Assembly (NCBI GenBank): GCA_947034885.2 | Contig: OX344753.2 | Coordinates: 9,610,001 to 9,674,000, forward strand | Length of the DNA stretch: 64,000 nt | DNA from: Thuidium tamariscinum | Lineage: Eukaryota > Streptophyta > Bryopsida > Hypnales > Thuidiaceae | Reading direction: 5' to 3' | Shown: piece after piece, positions 24,356-36,100 of the stretch | How the letters are laid out: each line of letters starts with the position of its first letter | Position numbering within the stretch: the first letter of the stretch is position 1 | Notes under the pieces: model-generated | Seen by the model: the letters and a program-made list of their open reading frames with translations, nothing else | What the model was told of the DNA's origin: nothing | Databases searched by the model: none | Program-made: the position numbers and the translations under genes

Positions 24356-24690
24356 TAAGGTGAGAGGTCCTATAATGGACCATCTAAGGGCTGAAACAGA
24401 ATTTCAGGGAGGTAAAACTTCTAGAAATATTTTCCACTAAATTTTTCTTGAAAGAGAAGTATAATTGACATTTAACCCAAGTCGTTTCATATTTTTTGGA
24501 GCTTTGTGGAATTAGTTATCAAATTTTGAAGTTGAAAGGACATTAGGCTCTAATATGGTGCCCTAGGTAAAATATACATTGTCAATACACTGCTGAAGGC
24601 TATGAAAAAGCAACATGTACAAATACTATACATTTAAGGTAGGGCACCATTTTAGAACCCGCTCCATTTAAGAGCCTTCTACCTTATTTC
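24356..24690. mobile_element. Foldback/MITE-like repeat, copy 1 of 3 (about 330 bp)
   Basis: The sequence is shared with 43528-43855 and 56940-57245, including TTTCATATTTTTTGGAGCTT and the block before it. The interior half is a long imperfect inverted repeat: GGCTCTAATATGGTGCCCTA near 24547 mirrors TAGGGCACCATTTTAGA near 24638. The outer ends are weak inverted repeats here. No target duplication could be confirmed. It is non-coding. Confidence 0.65.
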
Positions 24691-27688
24691 CGAGCAGAGG
24701 AGGTGGGAGTAACAGGACCATTACATTGCATTATGCTCTGTTGATTTTCTCTAAATTTTGTGATCAGCCTATAGTTGGAATTAAAACATTCTAAGAAATT
24801 ATATTAATTTTGTTTTGGGCAAAAGAATATTTTTTTAATTTTTAAATTATTCTTTAATCTATTCCCGACAGAATAATCCCCCCCCCCCCCCCCATTATAC
24901 CCTAAAGGACCATTGTTCCTTCAAGGGACAAATGGGATTTTGGGCAAGTATTGACTCTATTTTTGTCCTGGTTTTTTAAATTTTTTTTAAGATAAAAAAA
25001 TTCATTAGCTTTGTAGGAATATAATCTTTTTTCAATTGATATTTGGGAACAAAAGTTATACCCAAATAAGCTCAAAATCATGCTCAAAATAGGGGAGAGG
25101 AGGGAGTCCAAAAAATTTAAGAAACTTAAATTTTCTTTTTTGTCTAAAAAATTCTCATAGATTATATTTTTGTCTATATGGGAAGATTTGATTCATTCCA
25201 TTTAAATTTGCTATGAGAAAGTTATAGACAATCTTGTTTTGGAGGCAATTTGATCATCTTTTTGAAAAAACAACTTGAAGAATTCATTTCCAAATGCAAT
25301 TTTTAAAATTTAAAGAAAAATCATATGGTTTGTTTTGCTTGCTAAAACAATCTTACCATTGGAATTGGTGCATTTTAATTCCATCTTAGAAATATTAATG
25401 ATTTAGATTTTCCTTCTATCTTCTATCTACTTCTATTTTTTTTTAAATTTGAAGAATAAAAAATAGGTTTTCTTATTTTCTTTGTTTTTCCCTAAGCTCT
25501 CAAGTCGATTCTTTATGTTAAATAATTTAAAGTTCAAAACTTTTTAGTGCAAAAAATTGATGCCCAAACTACTTTTTCTACAATATAGTGATTTTGGGTA
25601 GCTTACTATAAATGGGTTCTTCATTTTTTAATTGAAATTTTCAAACAACATTTTCTTGAGGATTACATTTAAGTCCCAACAATTTTCATAACTTTTGACT
25701 GTATATATTTAAAAAGTTATTGTATGATATGCAATTTTTACTACTTGGCAAGCAACCTAGGTAGCAAAAAATAATAATTTTATAAGTACTTTTTCAAGAA
25801 ATAAAAATTTGGAATTGTTTTCTTTATTTATATCTAGTTAAGTGGAAAGCTTTAGACCATTCTATTTGAATTAATGAGTCAAAAATTATGAGGAGTTTTA
25901 CTTTGGGGTAGTTTGTATCTAATTATAGAATCCTACTCTACAAAAAAGTTTGAAATTTTTTATTTAATATAATTTTTAATATTTTTGAAAAAAATTAGAA
26001 AGAATAGGTGTAAATTGTTTATTACAACATTTTAACCATTTGGAATGGGCATTTTACAATTCCATAAATAAATTGTTTACAATTTAGTATTTTGAATCAT
26101 TTTCTACTTCTTTCTACTTACTATTTTTTTCCTATATGTTGTACAATTTCAAATGATTTGATAATTTTCAAACACGTAGACAATTTGCCTTGAAGAAAAA
26201 ATCCAAAGAAAAACAACAAATTTGAACTTTTTTCATACATATGCAACCTTGTGAAGTACATCTACTTGGATTTTTTCAAGTCCCAAAAAATGATTTTCGT
26301 CAATTCAAATGTTAATATCTTGCAATCTACACATTGGAAAATTTTGATTTTTTTTCTAAATCTTTTCAAAACTATGTAATACAAGATCCAATGGTTACAT
26401 GGGGCAAAAAAATGTTTTTATTCAAAAATTTGGTACTTGTATTAGAAATGGCAATTTTGGAGCGTTTTTGGTGAAAACATCGTCAAAACCATCCACAGGT
26501 AAAGAGAGTTCAAAGTCAAATCCTACGATTAGATGTACAAAAAAAGTTTCAATCTTTTTTAACTCTTTGCTATAGAAATGGCAATTTTACGTGTTCTTTT
26601 GCTAAAAAAAGACTTTGGTCCTTTAGAGGTTAAGAGAATCTTAGTCAAGAATCTACACATTCAAAGTCCAATAGTTGTCCTTCCACAAAGGAAGAATCCA
26701 AGAGTACAAATATGAAAAGGAAGTAAAAGACTTTACTAAAACAGAAACAAAACTCTCTCCAACAAAGCGAAAACACAACCCTCTCCCAAAACACTAACAA
26801 AAGTTGACTCATAAACAATGTTCAAGTCAAAGAGTTCTCTTTACCTAAATACAAACCTCCAAAGATGGATGAACTTTATAATTTGAATGGAACTTATCCA
26901 AAAGAAAGGTGAATTTCTACAAAATTCAACTAACTTTATAAGTCAATGTGGAATGACTCCTAATGAGTCACTTCACTTGATATCCTAAAATCTAATAAAT
27001 TGTTAAAATATGAAGGGCCTACAATATGGCTCATAATAAGAGGATTTATAATTGTCATATCTTCTCAAGCATTGTTAGGTGTATCAATAAATTAAACCTT
27101 TTCTTGCGCATCAAAAATTAAAGCCTTTTTGTAATGTAGAATCTTTTCCACTTTTTTATTTTTAATAATTATGCAAAAGAAACTCATTTGTATTGGGTTT
27201 TTTTTTTGAAAAGTCACTAGAATATGATGGAGTTTACAAACCTCCGCTTGAAAATTTTGGTAATGTCTTTGTTTCCAATGATGCACTGCATAATGATGCT
27301 TTTAAAGTTGGCTTCTGTATGGAATTAGGGGCTAGTGAAGCCTACCATTCAACATTGGAATAAAAGTGCAATTATACAAGAAGTCACATTTCACTTGTGC
27401 TCCATGAGCTTCACTGGCTTACTTCACTATTCCCCAACTCCATATAGAAATTAGCCTTTAAGTTGAGTTTAGACTACAATCAAGGACCAAAAAACTTTAG
27501 AAATCAAGCAATCCTCTTGGTTTAGAGTGTAAACCCCTTTGATTGAGAGCAATCCTATTGGTTGTATGGTTTTGCAGACCTCATTCTAATCCCTAGTCTA
27601 AACCAAACCTCAATTACCAAAGTATATTCTACTAAAATTCCATTTCTAGAAATCACAACCTTTTTGTATCCAATGGAATTGTTTTTGA
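24691..27688. repeat. AT-rich DNA with a dispersed repeat; no gene
   Basis: A C16 tract lies at 24878-24893. Sequence at about 25900-26350 matches, inverted, the region 53500-53950, and 24990-25500 resembles 8281-9300. This looks like remnants of a larger AT-rich repeat. Short ORFs have no recognisable domains. Confidence 0.4.
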
Positions 27689-27939
27689 CCCTTGAGCATC
27701 GTAGTGCACCCGTCAAATCTATCTTCTACAAAAGAAATGGAAAAATTATCTTATTTGACCATTGTAATCTTTTGAGTGGTATGGTCAAATCATTTGTTTA
27801 TTTTCCTACAATTTTGGGCATACTTCCACTATCAACCCGTCTAGTCAATTATTGTGGATCTTTTTTTTAAGTGAAAATTTAATTAGAATGAGTTCAAAAG
27901 GGGCTCAATTTCACTAAAGTTATATTGGACGCTCACGAG
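27689..27939. mobile_element. Degenerate TTAA-type MITE (piggyBac-like, about 250 bp)
   Basis: The left end CCCTTGAGCATCG and right end GGACGCTCACGAG are weak versions of the termini seen at 29008 and 30305. The flanks are TTGA on the left (mutated) and TTAA at 27940-27943. The interior blocks CCATTGTAATCTTTTGAGTG and TATTGTGGATCTTTT align with the partial copy ending at 29648. It is an old copy. Confidence 0.45.
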
Positions 27940-27988
27940 TTAATATTGGCTAGTGTAGTGGTGGTGCTATATAATAGTTAGTGGCAAT

Positions 27989-28271
27989 CAGCTCTTTTTT
28001 TGGGCGATATGGTGCCAGAAAGCACCATTTCAAAAAGAAATCTTTTTTTCGCGAGAAAAGTATCGAAAAAAGTAACCTTTTTTCGCCGGAAATTTACCAT
28101 TTTTATGAAAACCATGGATGAAATTGCCAAATTTAGATGATAAAGTGTATGAATATAACTATAAAGTATTTTTTAGTGCAAAAGTTGGATCAATGTAGAA
28201 ATACAATGCTTCACCAAATTTTAAATGATCTCCATGTTGGCACTTTCTCAAAAAGCAAAAAAAAAGGGCTG
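27989..28271. mobile_element. hAT-like MITE, copy 2 (283 bp, 8-bp TSD)
   Basis: The exact direct repeat GTGGCAAT flanks it at 27981-27988 and 28272-28279. The termini are CAGCTCTTTTTTT and AAAAAAAAAGGGCTG. It matches the copy at 14963 with roughly a dozen differences over its length. The high identity and intact duplication point to recent movement by a hAT transposase encoded elsewhere. Confidence 0.9.
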
Positions 28272-29007
28272 GTGGCAATTATTGTATCTCTTTTAAAATA
28301 GGAGCACCCATTAATCCCTGTGTGTCACAAAGCAAAAAACGAAAGTAAGGAGCTTTCCTACACTTTTGAATGCATAGAAAATTATTTGAAGTGTACTCAA
28401 TTATACAAATTTTCACCGTTGCAATTTGAAACTAGCTTTGAGATGTGTGCTAATCCATAAATTCTTGGAGAATCTACCGTATGGATTTTGAGATTATAAG
28501 TTTTGATGAACTTTGTATTTTGTAGATTTGGATCTTTTTATAGGATGTTCAAAGTTTCACCCACCATATAGGGTACACGACAAATCACATTTGCATGAGC
28601 TTTGAGCATGATCTAGGAAGCACAACTAACAATTGGGTGGAAAAAAATTCTTCAAAATTTGTCAAAGCTTGGCTTCAACAACATCTAAAAGCAGCAAGAT
28701 TTGAGGCAAGGCTTGTGTGCATCCTCAGGCCATGGACACTATACATAGCTGAGTAAAATTTTGCAGAGATAGAGGACATCCGAGGCACAAATTGGGGTGC
28801 TTTGCTTCCCTAAACTATCATTTTAATTTAGTTACAAAGTGCAATTGAAACCCACTTGTAAACTTCTCAGAAAAAAATCTCAGTCTTGAACGTTTGAAAG
28901 ATGTCCATTGTGACGTACAAGGGTTAATTTTAGTGTATCCATTATTTGACACCAAAGTTCCCTCAAAAGTATCTTGAAAAGTACCATAAAACCATCCCCA
29001 AGCTTAA

Positions 29008-29247
29008 CCCCTGAGTGCCCAAAGCAAAATCATTGAATTTGAGACCTTTCTGAAATCATTCCAATCAAATTGCCTCCTAAATTGAGATCTACATGCTTCA
29101 ACCGTACTAATAAGTAGTAGAGATAAGTCTTAAGGTGTGATGAAAAGGACATGTCCTTTTACCGTACTATTGAAAAGATTATAATAGTCAAACATGGAAT
29201 TTTTTTGAAACGGAAGGCCATATTTAGGGCATTTGGGTACCCAAGGG
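29008..29247. mobile_element. TTAA-type MITE, piggyBac-like (240 bp)
   Basis: TTAA sits at 29004-29007 and 29248-29251. The termini CCCCTGAGTGCCCAAAG and GGGTACCCAAGGG are inverted repeats. Starting with CCC directly inside a TTAA duplication is the hallmark of piggyBac elements. It is non-coding and must move in trans. A close relative in the same orientation lies at 30305. Confidence 0.75.
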
Positions 29248-29399
29248 TTAATTGTGGTTGGTGAGCTTTGATTTTTTTAGATTTTGTTATAAGAATCAAG
29301 GTTGATTTAGGTGCTCCAAGGAGTCCTACTTTGAAAATTCATAGAAATTAGATGCTTTCTCCAAAAAAAAACTCTATTTCATTTATTTTTTAAATTCAT

Positions 29400-29648
29400 A
29401 ATTTCCAGTTGCTAATACAACAAAAATATCACCTTTTGAATTTTGAAACATGTCCTTGTTTGCCTATTATAATCTTGTCAATCAATGGTACAGTCAAAGG
29501 ACATGTCCCTTCCTATGTCCCTCCTCGCACGTCTCTCCTACATACCAATCAGTACGACCAATTAGTGTGGATCTTTTCTGAAGTGATATTCGGAATGAGT
29601 ATGAAAGGGTTTGCCTTTCAGTGAGCGTGGGGACTCCGTGCGCAAGGG
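29400..29648. mobile_element. Inverted, 5'-decayed copy of the 240-bp TTAA-type MITE
   Basis: The interior block ATAATCTTGTCAATCAATGG and CAGTCAAAGGACATGTCCCT is the reverse complement of interior sequence at 30440-30480. The right end GTGCGCAAGGG is followed by TTAA at 29649-29652. The other terminus is not recognisable, so the start is approximate. Confidence 0.55.
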
Positions 29649-29652
29649 TTAA

Positions 29653-30304
29653 GTTTGGAAGTACTTAACTTAATGGGTGCTTCCCACCGTAATCCATCAT
29701 TCTCTAGCACCCGCTCGTGGTGAAGCTCCCAGCGTGACCAGAAATCAGTCATTGCTGCTCAGGTGTCCTTGCACAGAATGGGGGTCACACAATCGGAGCC
29801 CAAATGCACGAAATCATGCTCACTTGCTCACTTGCCCTGCTCTCGCACCTGCTGGGGATGTCCAACCAAGTGGTGATGGCAGCCTGCTGACTTGCAGCAA
29901 GACTTCCAGGAGTTCCAGCCACGCCCACTCACTCGAAGTCTAAGCTTAAGTACACCTATTAATGAAGCTGATCAGTTGATCAATTGATTAATTAATTAGT
30001 ACCTGAACAATTCAAGCCTCAGTCCCATAACTCCCATTCAAGCTCATCATCTAACTTAAGTGAACTCAATCATTCTCATCAGGACGGAAGTTACTCAAAT
30101 TCTGTGGTGGAAACACCCCAGCCATGATCAAAATCATCAAATTAGAAATCATGAATAAATACGGTATAATTATGAGTATGGGGAGAAGAAGGTCTGATAA
30201 TTGGGTGTGCTGGCCACTGACTTAGTTCGCCTCATGGGATGATGGTATATAGACAAGCTTATGTTGACTCAAATGAAATGGAATTTCATTGCAAAATATA
30301 TTAA
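29653..30304. other. Moderately GC-rich intergenic patch, no gene recognised
   Basis: An 88-codon open frame at 29677-29943 has no recognisable domain and is proline/serine-rich. The TGAAATGGAATTTCA motif occurs at about 30271. Nothing else is supported. Confidence 0.35.
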
Positions 30305-30546
30305 CCCTTGAGTGCCCAGCTTATGTTCACCAAAATGCAAACCCTTTTGCACTCATTCCACTCAAACTGCCATTAAAACAAGATTCACATAAAAATAACT
30401 ATACTGGTTGATAGTGGAGACGTATCTTAGAGGTGGATGGGAAGGGATGTGTCCTTTGACCGTACCATTGACAAGATTGTAGCGGGCTAAGAAGGACATT
30501 TTTCAAAATTGAGAGGTTAGATCTGAGGTTCTAGGACACTCAGGGG
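30305..30546. mobile_element. TTAA-type MITE, piggyBac-like (242 bp)
   Basis: It is bounded by TTAA at 30301-30304 and 30547-30550. The termini CCCTTGAGTGCCCAGC and GGACACTCAGGGG are inverted repeats. The interior holds GGACATGTCC-like and GACCGTACCATTGACAAGAT blocks shared with the copy at 29008. It is non-coding. Confidence 0.78.
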
Positions 30547-30556
30547 TTAAAATATA

Positions 30557-30828
30557 AAGTGAGTACACCCAAAAGCGTTGGAAACTGAAATTGTACCTAG
30601 TTACTATCATTAGGTTGTTCATATCTTCATATAATCTTGTTAGCAAGTGAAAGTACATCTCAATGCACCAAAAAATGCACCATTTGGATACAATATGCAA
30701 AAGTTACTAAGGGTCAAAGTTTGTTTCTCAAAGCGCCATCTACAGTGTGTGTACATAATTAATTTTGAAAATGTACACAGACTGTAGATGGTGCTTTAAG
30801 GTCAGAGGCTTTTTTGGGTGTACACACT
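30557..30828. mobile_element. TA-type MITE of the GTACACCC family, copy A
   Basis: The ends read AAGTGAGTACACCCAAAA and GGGTGTACACACT, next to TA dinucleotides. The interior (for example TTTGGATACAATATGCAAAA and AAAGCGCCATCTACAGT) matches copies B and C. It is in the same orientation as the copy at 59315 and opposite to the adjacent copy B. Confidence 0.72.
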
Positions 30829-30857
30829 ATAGTTATATATCCATGTCATTGGTGTTA

Positions 30858-31129
30858 GGTAGGTACACCCAAAATGGCACTTAACCTTAAAGCGTCATCT
30901 ACAATGTGCATACATTTTCAAAATCAGTCATGTTCTTAGACTGTAGATGGCGCTTTCAGAAACAGACTTTGACCGCTAATAACTTTTGCATACGGTATCC
31001 AAATCCTTTGTTCTTTGGTGGGTTGGAACATGCTTTCACTCGCCAAGAAGACTGTATAAAAATCTGAACAGCATGATAACAGTACCTAGGCACAGTAAGA
31101 ATAAGTGGCACTTTTGAGTGTATCCACCT
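30858..31129. mobile_element. TA-type MITE of the GTACACCC family, copy B, inverted next to copy A
   Basis: Termini GGTAGGTACACCCAAAATGG and TTTTGAGTGTATCCACCT lie between TA at 30856-30857 and 31130-31131. It is about 272 bp. Internal sequence is the reverse complement of copy A and of the copy at 59315. TA duplications and 25-base TIRs fit Tc1/mariner-derived (Stowaway-like) MITEs. Confidence 0.82.
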
Positions 31130-31215
31130 TACATGGATTGAAGTTCACTGGACTGTGGAAGAGTAACTCTTCAGCTACAGGAATAAGTTTGTGTAATAAA
31201 AATAAAAACAAAACA

Positions 31216-31258
31216 CCTACAGTAATAAGCCACTTCCTCAGTGGTTTATTACTGTAGG
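31216..31258. repeat. Near-perfect hairpin: 19-bp stem, 5-base loop
   Basis: CCTACAGTAATAAGCCACT (31216-31234) and AGTGGTTTATTACTGTAGG (31240-31258) pair with a single G-T type mismatch around TCCTC. No U-run typical of a terminator follows; this is a eukaryotic setting, so a small foldback or TE footprint is more likely. Confidence 0.85.
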
Positions 31259-31395
31259 CTTCTCTGTCAGGTTAGCCTTTAATTTTCTGCATGTTCCGAG
31301 TCTTTATTGAGATTTCTGTTAGATTGATCGACTGCACTCAGACGCACTGAAGGTGGATATGGCATTATGGCAGGCTGGGGGACCTTGAAGGCTTG

Positions 31396-31643
31396 GCAGG
31401 ACGCTAACTTCGTCCCATGAAGTGGAACCAACGGGCTGGATTTACCCCACGGATAAACACTGAATTTTTTTATTTTTTGCAAATTTTGAATTCATATTTG
31501 CAATCGGGGACCTCAAATTATCTGGGAGAGGTCTAGAACATACCCAAAAACACGACACAAAATAGGCCTTTTTACTTTCATCCTGAGATAACTCAAGTTT
31601 TATCCTGCTGGACTCACTTCATAGGACGAAGTTAGCGTCCTGC
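31396..31643. mobile_element. 248-bp TIR element with 28-bp terminal repeats
   Basis: GCAGGACGCTAACTTCGTCC at the left continues as CATGAAGTG. The right end mirrors these 28-29 bases with one mismatch. No obvious target duplication flanks it. Interior sequence (GAATTCATATTTG, GTCTAGAACATxCCC, TACTTTCA) recurs at about 63410-63740. The superfamily is unassigned. Confidence 0.72.
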
Positions 31644-32540
31644 AAAGGGTTGTATCATCATATTATTATATCGACTGCCTGGATTCTAGATGGGGTCAAA
31701 AGATTGCATTGAATGGAACATGTGTATATGTACAGTATATACATGATTGATGCTCATTTTAATCCTTCTAGATGAATGAGCAAGGATGTGTGAAACAAAT
31801 TTTGCAGGGCACTTTCACTTTCTGGCTTTGCACTGAAAGTTTGTTTCATTTGTGTCAAAGAAAAAAAAAAAAAGGTTTGCAAGTTTTGTCTCCATTTTGC
31901 CACATTGATGCTCACTGTAAGACTTTTATTAAGTTGAGAAATGATGATCATGGAGACATAAAGTCCAAAGATTGTTTAACCCTGGAAGAACACAAGGTCC
32001 CTGTGGAAATCATTCTTTCTAAAATTGTGGGAATCATTGGTATTATGAAAAACAAAAGAACTCATTGGAAGTTAAAGTACTACATACAGAAGATCTCTAC
32101 TCTCCACCCCTAATTTTCAGGATAAACAGTTGCATTCTTGTCCTACATAGGAGAATGCCTTGTCATTCATCACAAGCACTAAATGTTTGTAGCATTCTTT
32201 TTGGGTTAAAAAATAATTGAATTTACTTGGTACTCTTTTTGGGGAAATAAATGAAACCTAAAGTGAAAAATACATACCAACCAACCATATAATATAATAA
32301 ACTCCGATCCACTTGCAAAAAGCAGTCCGGCGTGAATAAAGTGTCTGTTCGTCATGACAATGAGCCAATGTCCACAGGATCAAGGGCTATTGATGCAAGA
32401 CTACTCTTTCCTTTCGAAAATAGACACTAAAGTAACAAGTAACTAGTTCAAAGCATCCAAGCTTTAATTTTGTTTTGTTAGATTTAATTAGATTAATCAG
32501 ATTGATTTAACTTCATTTTAGTTATTAATTTATTAGTATT
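31644..32540. other. Intergenic DNA before the LINE 3' end, no gene recognised
   Basis: A 113-codon frame (31772-32113) is open but has no recognisable domain and is interrupted by an A13 tract. TTAACCC at 31976 and GGGTTAA at 32203 could bracket a 226-bp element, but the terminal match is weak. Confidence 0.35.
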
Positions 32541-32577
32541 GGGTAAGCATGCAATGTAGTGTGCCTTGTTGGGTTTC

Positions 32578-33132
32578 TTATTCTATTGGAAGTGGTTGGT
32601 TGTTTTCAATTCTTCTTTTATGTAGAATGATTGATCCAGCGTATTGTATGGCTATGGTATTGATTGTTTTGAAAGTGTGTGTTAGAGCAGTTTCTGTTAA
32701 TTTAAGTTTGGCTTCAAGGATTTTCATTGAAGGTATGTGTGTTGTTCCTCTAGCTCCTGCTGTAATGACAATAAGTGGATCTATTTTCCATCCTTGGGCC
32801 ACGATACTATTTATTAATGGTTGGTATTTTTGAATTTTATTGTCTATGGTTGTTTGTGCAAATCTGTCATTAGAGTATGTAAATTCAATGAATTGTATTG
32901 TGAGATTATTATCTGGGATATTTGGTGGGTTGCTCTGGTAGGAGAGTCCTTTAATCCAGAGGATATCCGGTTTAAATCTAGCGTTACAATGACATCTTTG
33001 TCTTTGGCAAGAACAAGGTAGCAACCATGGGGGGACTGTGTTTTCTTGTGGATTGTTATTGAATGTTCCTGCATTCATGAGAGTATAATATCTACTATTT
33101 TTGGTAGATAGGATTAGTTTTCTTAATTCCTA
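32578..33132 (-). pseudogene. LINE ORF2 C-terminus: restriction-like endonuclease (REL) domain
   Basis: This segment continues ORF2 in frame after a TAG at 33130-33132. It has a CxC...CxC cluster followed by a PD-(D/E)xK nuclease: KPD (Pro-Asp at 32965-32970), IEFT with Glu at 32884-32886, and KIQKYQPL with a Lys at 32827-32829. The PD, E-x-T and KxxKY spacing is that of R2-type and Dualen endonucleases, which nick the target for primed reverse transcription. The following block (PLIVITAGARG) is also typical of the C-terminus of such proteins. Whether this tail was ever made separately from its own ATG at 33078 is unknown; readthrough or decay is more likely. Confidence 0.72.
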
Positions 33133-36100
33133 TACTGCTTTGTTATGTCTTTTGACACGAAGGGCATGGATATGATGTTGTTTGCATTTTAGGAGTACAT
33201 GGAGCCATGTGTCTACGTCATGAGAGTTACAAATGGAGCATGTGATAGATGGGAATCTCTCAATCCCAAAAAATAATTGTTTTCTAGCATTTCCCATATA
33301 TTGGCCGGTGCGGAATTTTAATATGCTTGTTTTTTGTGAGTCGGTTATTTCAGGGTTTGACCAAAAATCATTAGAGAGGTTCTTATGTATATCGGGGTTA
33401 AGGGTCCATTTACTAATGTTAGGAAATCGTTGTGCCATTATTTCAAGGTTTCTATCATGATCATGTTTGATGATGTATGTTCCTAAACATCTAACCGGAC
33501 CTTTGTCAGGTCGATGGGCTTGACTTGGCCATTCATCTTTTTGGTAATAGAATGGAGTAGTATGTGCAAATTCATAATTTTTTGAGGCAAATTTATATTC
33601 TTTTGTTGTGCCATGTTTTGCAAGTTTGTCTGCTTGTTCATTGCCTAAGATATTAGTGTGGCCTTTAATTTTGGAAATTGTTGTAGGTTGTGTACGGCTT
33701 TGAAGCATCTCTACTATAGATTCTAATATGATTTTGTCTGCATGATTGCGATGTAGAGTAGGATGTTTTAGTTGTGTATTAAGGACATATAGACAGTTTA
33801 GGCAATCAGTGAATATATAGGCAGGTTCATGTGGATATTGGGTAGTGATTATGCGTAAGGTTTTGTGTATGGCCATGAGCTCAACTCTAAAAATGGTTTG
33901 TAAACCAGGAAGCCGTTTAGAGATTTGAATTTCTTCTTTGAAAGAGTTGTATATGCCGTATCCTGCTTTTTCGCGTATCCAGTGTCCATCTGCATGTTGT
34001 TGTGGTGGTATAAATGAACCATCTGTGTAGTAGCTATATTGCGGTGGAAACTTTAATTGAGGAATAGATGTATACGTTGGTAACGGGGAGGTATATAAAT
34101 TTATTGAATTATAGTTGGTTTTATAAGTGAGTTTTTTCCAATTTGAATTCTTTTTTACTATTACATTACTAGGTGTTGGTGCAGCAATTTGTATATGGTA
34201 CTGTGGTATTTGCATATTTTGGAGGATCTGTGTGAGGGAGTCTAGTTGGTTGGGTGAGCCGATATTGTGATTTTGGTGGTGTATGCATAGAATATGTATT
34301 GCAAGAGGCTCAGTGTGTGGTTGTTTATTTAGTTCAATTGGAATTGTTGGTTTTTCATATGTAATAGTGTCCGCAATAAAATGTGCAATAACGTTTGTAT
34401 CTTCAAATGGTCCAATATATGGGGAGAAGTTATGGTACCAGTTTATATCTGGTATGACTAATATAGTTATGGTGTTTAGATCATGTTTGGCTGCTAGTCT
34501 TGCCCAATGTAGTGCTTGTTGGGCTGTTTCTTCGTTTTGTGGATGTGCAAAACCTTTGCCTTTCCATTTGTATTGAAATGCTTTGCCAAGTGATCCAAAT
34601 ACTATATCTCTTTCAAAGAAAGAGTAAAATTGTGTGATTAGTGTGGAGCAAGTGATTGGTGATGAGAAATATGAATGAGAAATGTCAAATGTTTTTGTTA
34701 AGGAATCTAAGATGTTTTGTGGAAGGGAGTGTTGCGACGTTCTTAGCGTGTTTTTATTAGATTTTTTATGTTTGTAACGTTGATATAGCCATGTGATCTC
34801 GGTTTCAAATGATTGTATAGGTGGTGTTAAGCCATGCGTATTATGGATAGCAGTTTGATATTGTTTCCATAGCCATTGTAATCTAGTGGTTGGAATAGTT
34901 ATGAGGTAGTTACCGGTGTCAAGGTATATATGTGTTAGTTCATTTTGTGTTATTATGGTAGGTGTGCTTGTTATTATGTCTTTTTCTGGATTACATTCAT
35001 TAGTGAAGATTTGCATAAGTGGAATTGTTGTTGGGGGTGGGATAAATCTAGTATCTCTAGATTGTTCATGGTTAAAATTGACCATGATGAGGTTTTTGTA
35101 GTATTTGTGTTGTTGTTTTGTATAGTATTGTGTTAGTAGGTTGATGTTGTGTGCAATTACTGTTGGTTGATTAAATGGGAAAAGATATCTTTGTGGTAGC
35201 CATTTACTATAAATGGTATTATTTTCAAGTGTCCATTGGCACAGATATATATTAAATTTTTTGGGGATTTTGTATTTGTCTTTGATTTCTTTGATTTTAT
35301 GATCTATTATACTGTATATGGGGAAGTTAAGTGGGTTGTTTTGAATATGTAGAGGTGGATTTTGTTGTTGTGGTATTTGTATTGGTGGTGGGTGTGGAGG
35401 GCTATATGAAATCCTAGGAATTAAATCTCGGTTATCTGAGATGTATTGTGCTCTTAGAGTTCTTGGTAGTGAATGTCTTGGACAGGGTTGTAAGCATTCA
35501 GGTGTACATTGTGGATAACAGAAAAGTTGTTCAGCTATATTTAAAGCAACTTTTTCAATTTTTGTTGGAGTTTTATAGTATATTTTGAAGTCTTGAGGTG
35601 TCATTAAATGTGTACCATTTGGAAGTGTAATGTGTTTAATTTTATATATGTTATGTAAAAGGAGTTTATGTAGCATTTTGAAGGAAAGTTTGGAATTTAT
35701 ATGTGGTAGAATACGAGTAGTTTGTAACATCCATTCTTTTTCAAGTTCTGTTGGGTGTAGTTGAAAGTTTTCTACTACACTCATGAGGTGGATGTTTGCT
35801 TCATTTTTAAGAAGAAAGAGGGTCCTTGTTGTAGGTGATCTGACACAATCTTGTTGTTTGATTCTTGGAATGTTTTCTGCCCCTCCATATTTGGCCAATA
35901 TATGGTGGATGAGTCCTCTATATATTATTCCTAGTCTACCTGGATCGTTTAGAGCATTTCTAAGTTGTTCACTAATGCAACGTAGGTATGCATTTTTAAG
36001 AGAGAAGGCTTCAAGTCCAAAAAATTCATGTGGAAGTTGTGCTATTACATTGGCAGTGCATTTTGGTAATCCACATATAGTTTTCTGAATTCCAATGATC

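Noticed and set aside
24878-24893. C16 homopolymer as a structural signal
   Set aside because: Homopolymer runs, here and at 60633-60654, are common simple sequence and prone to sequencing error.
31980-32205. TTAACCC ... GGGTTAA pair that could bound a 226-bp piggyBac-like element
   Set aside because: Beyond CCC the two ends agree poorly (about 9 of 13 bases) and no second copy was seen.
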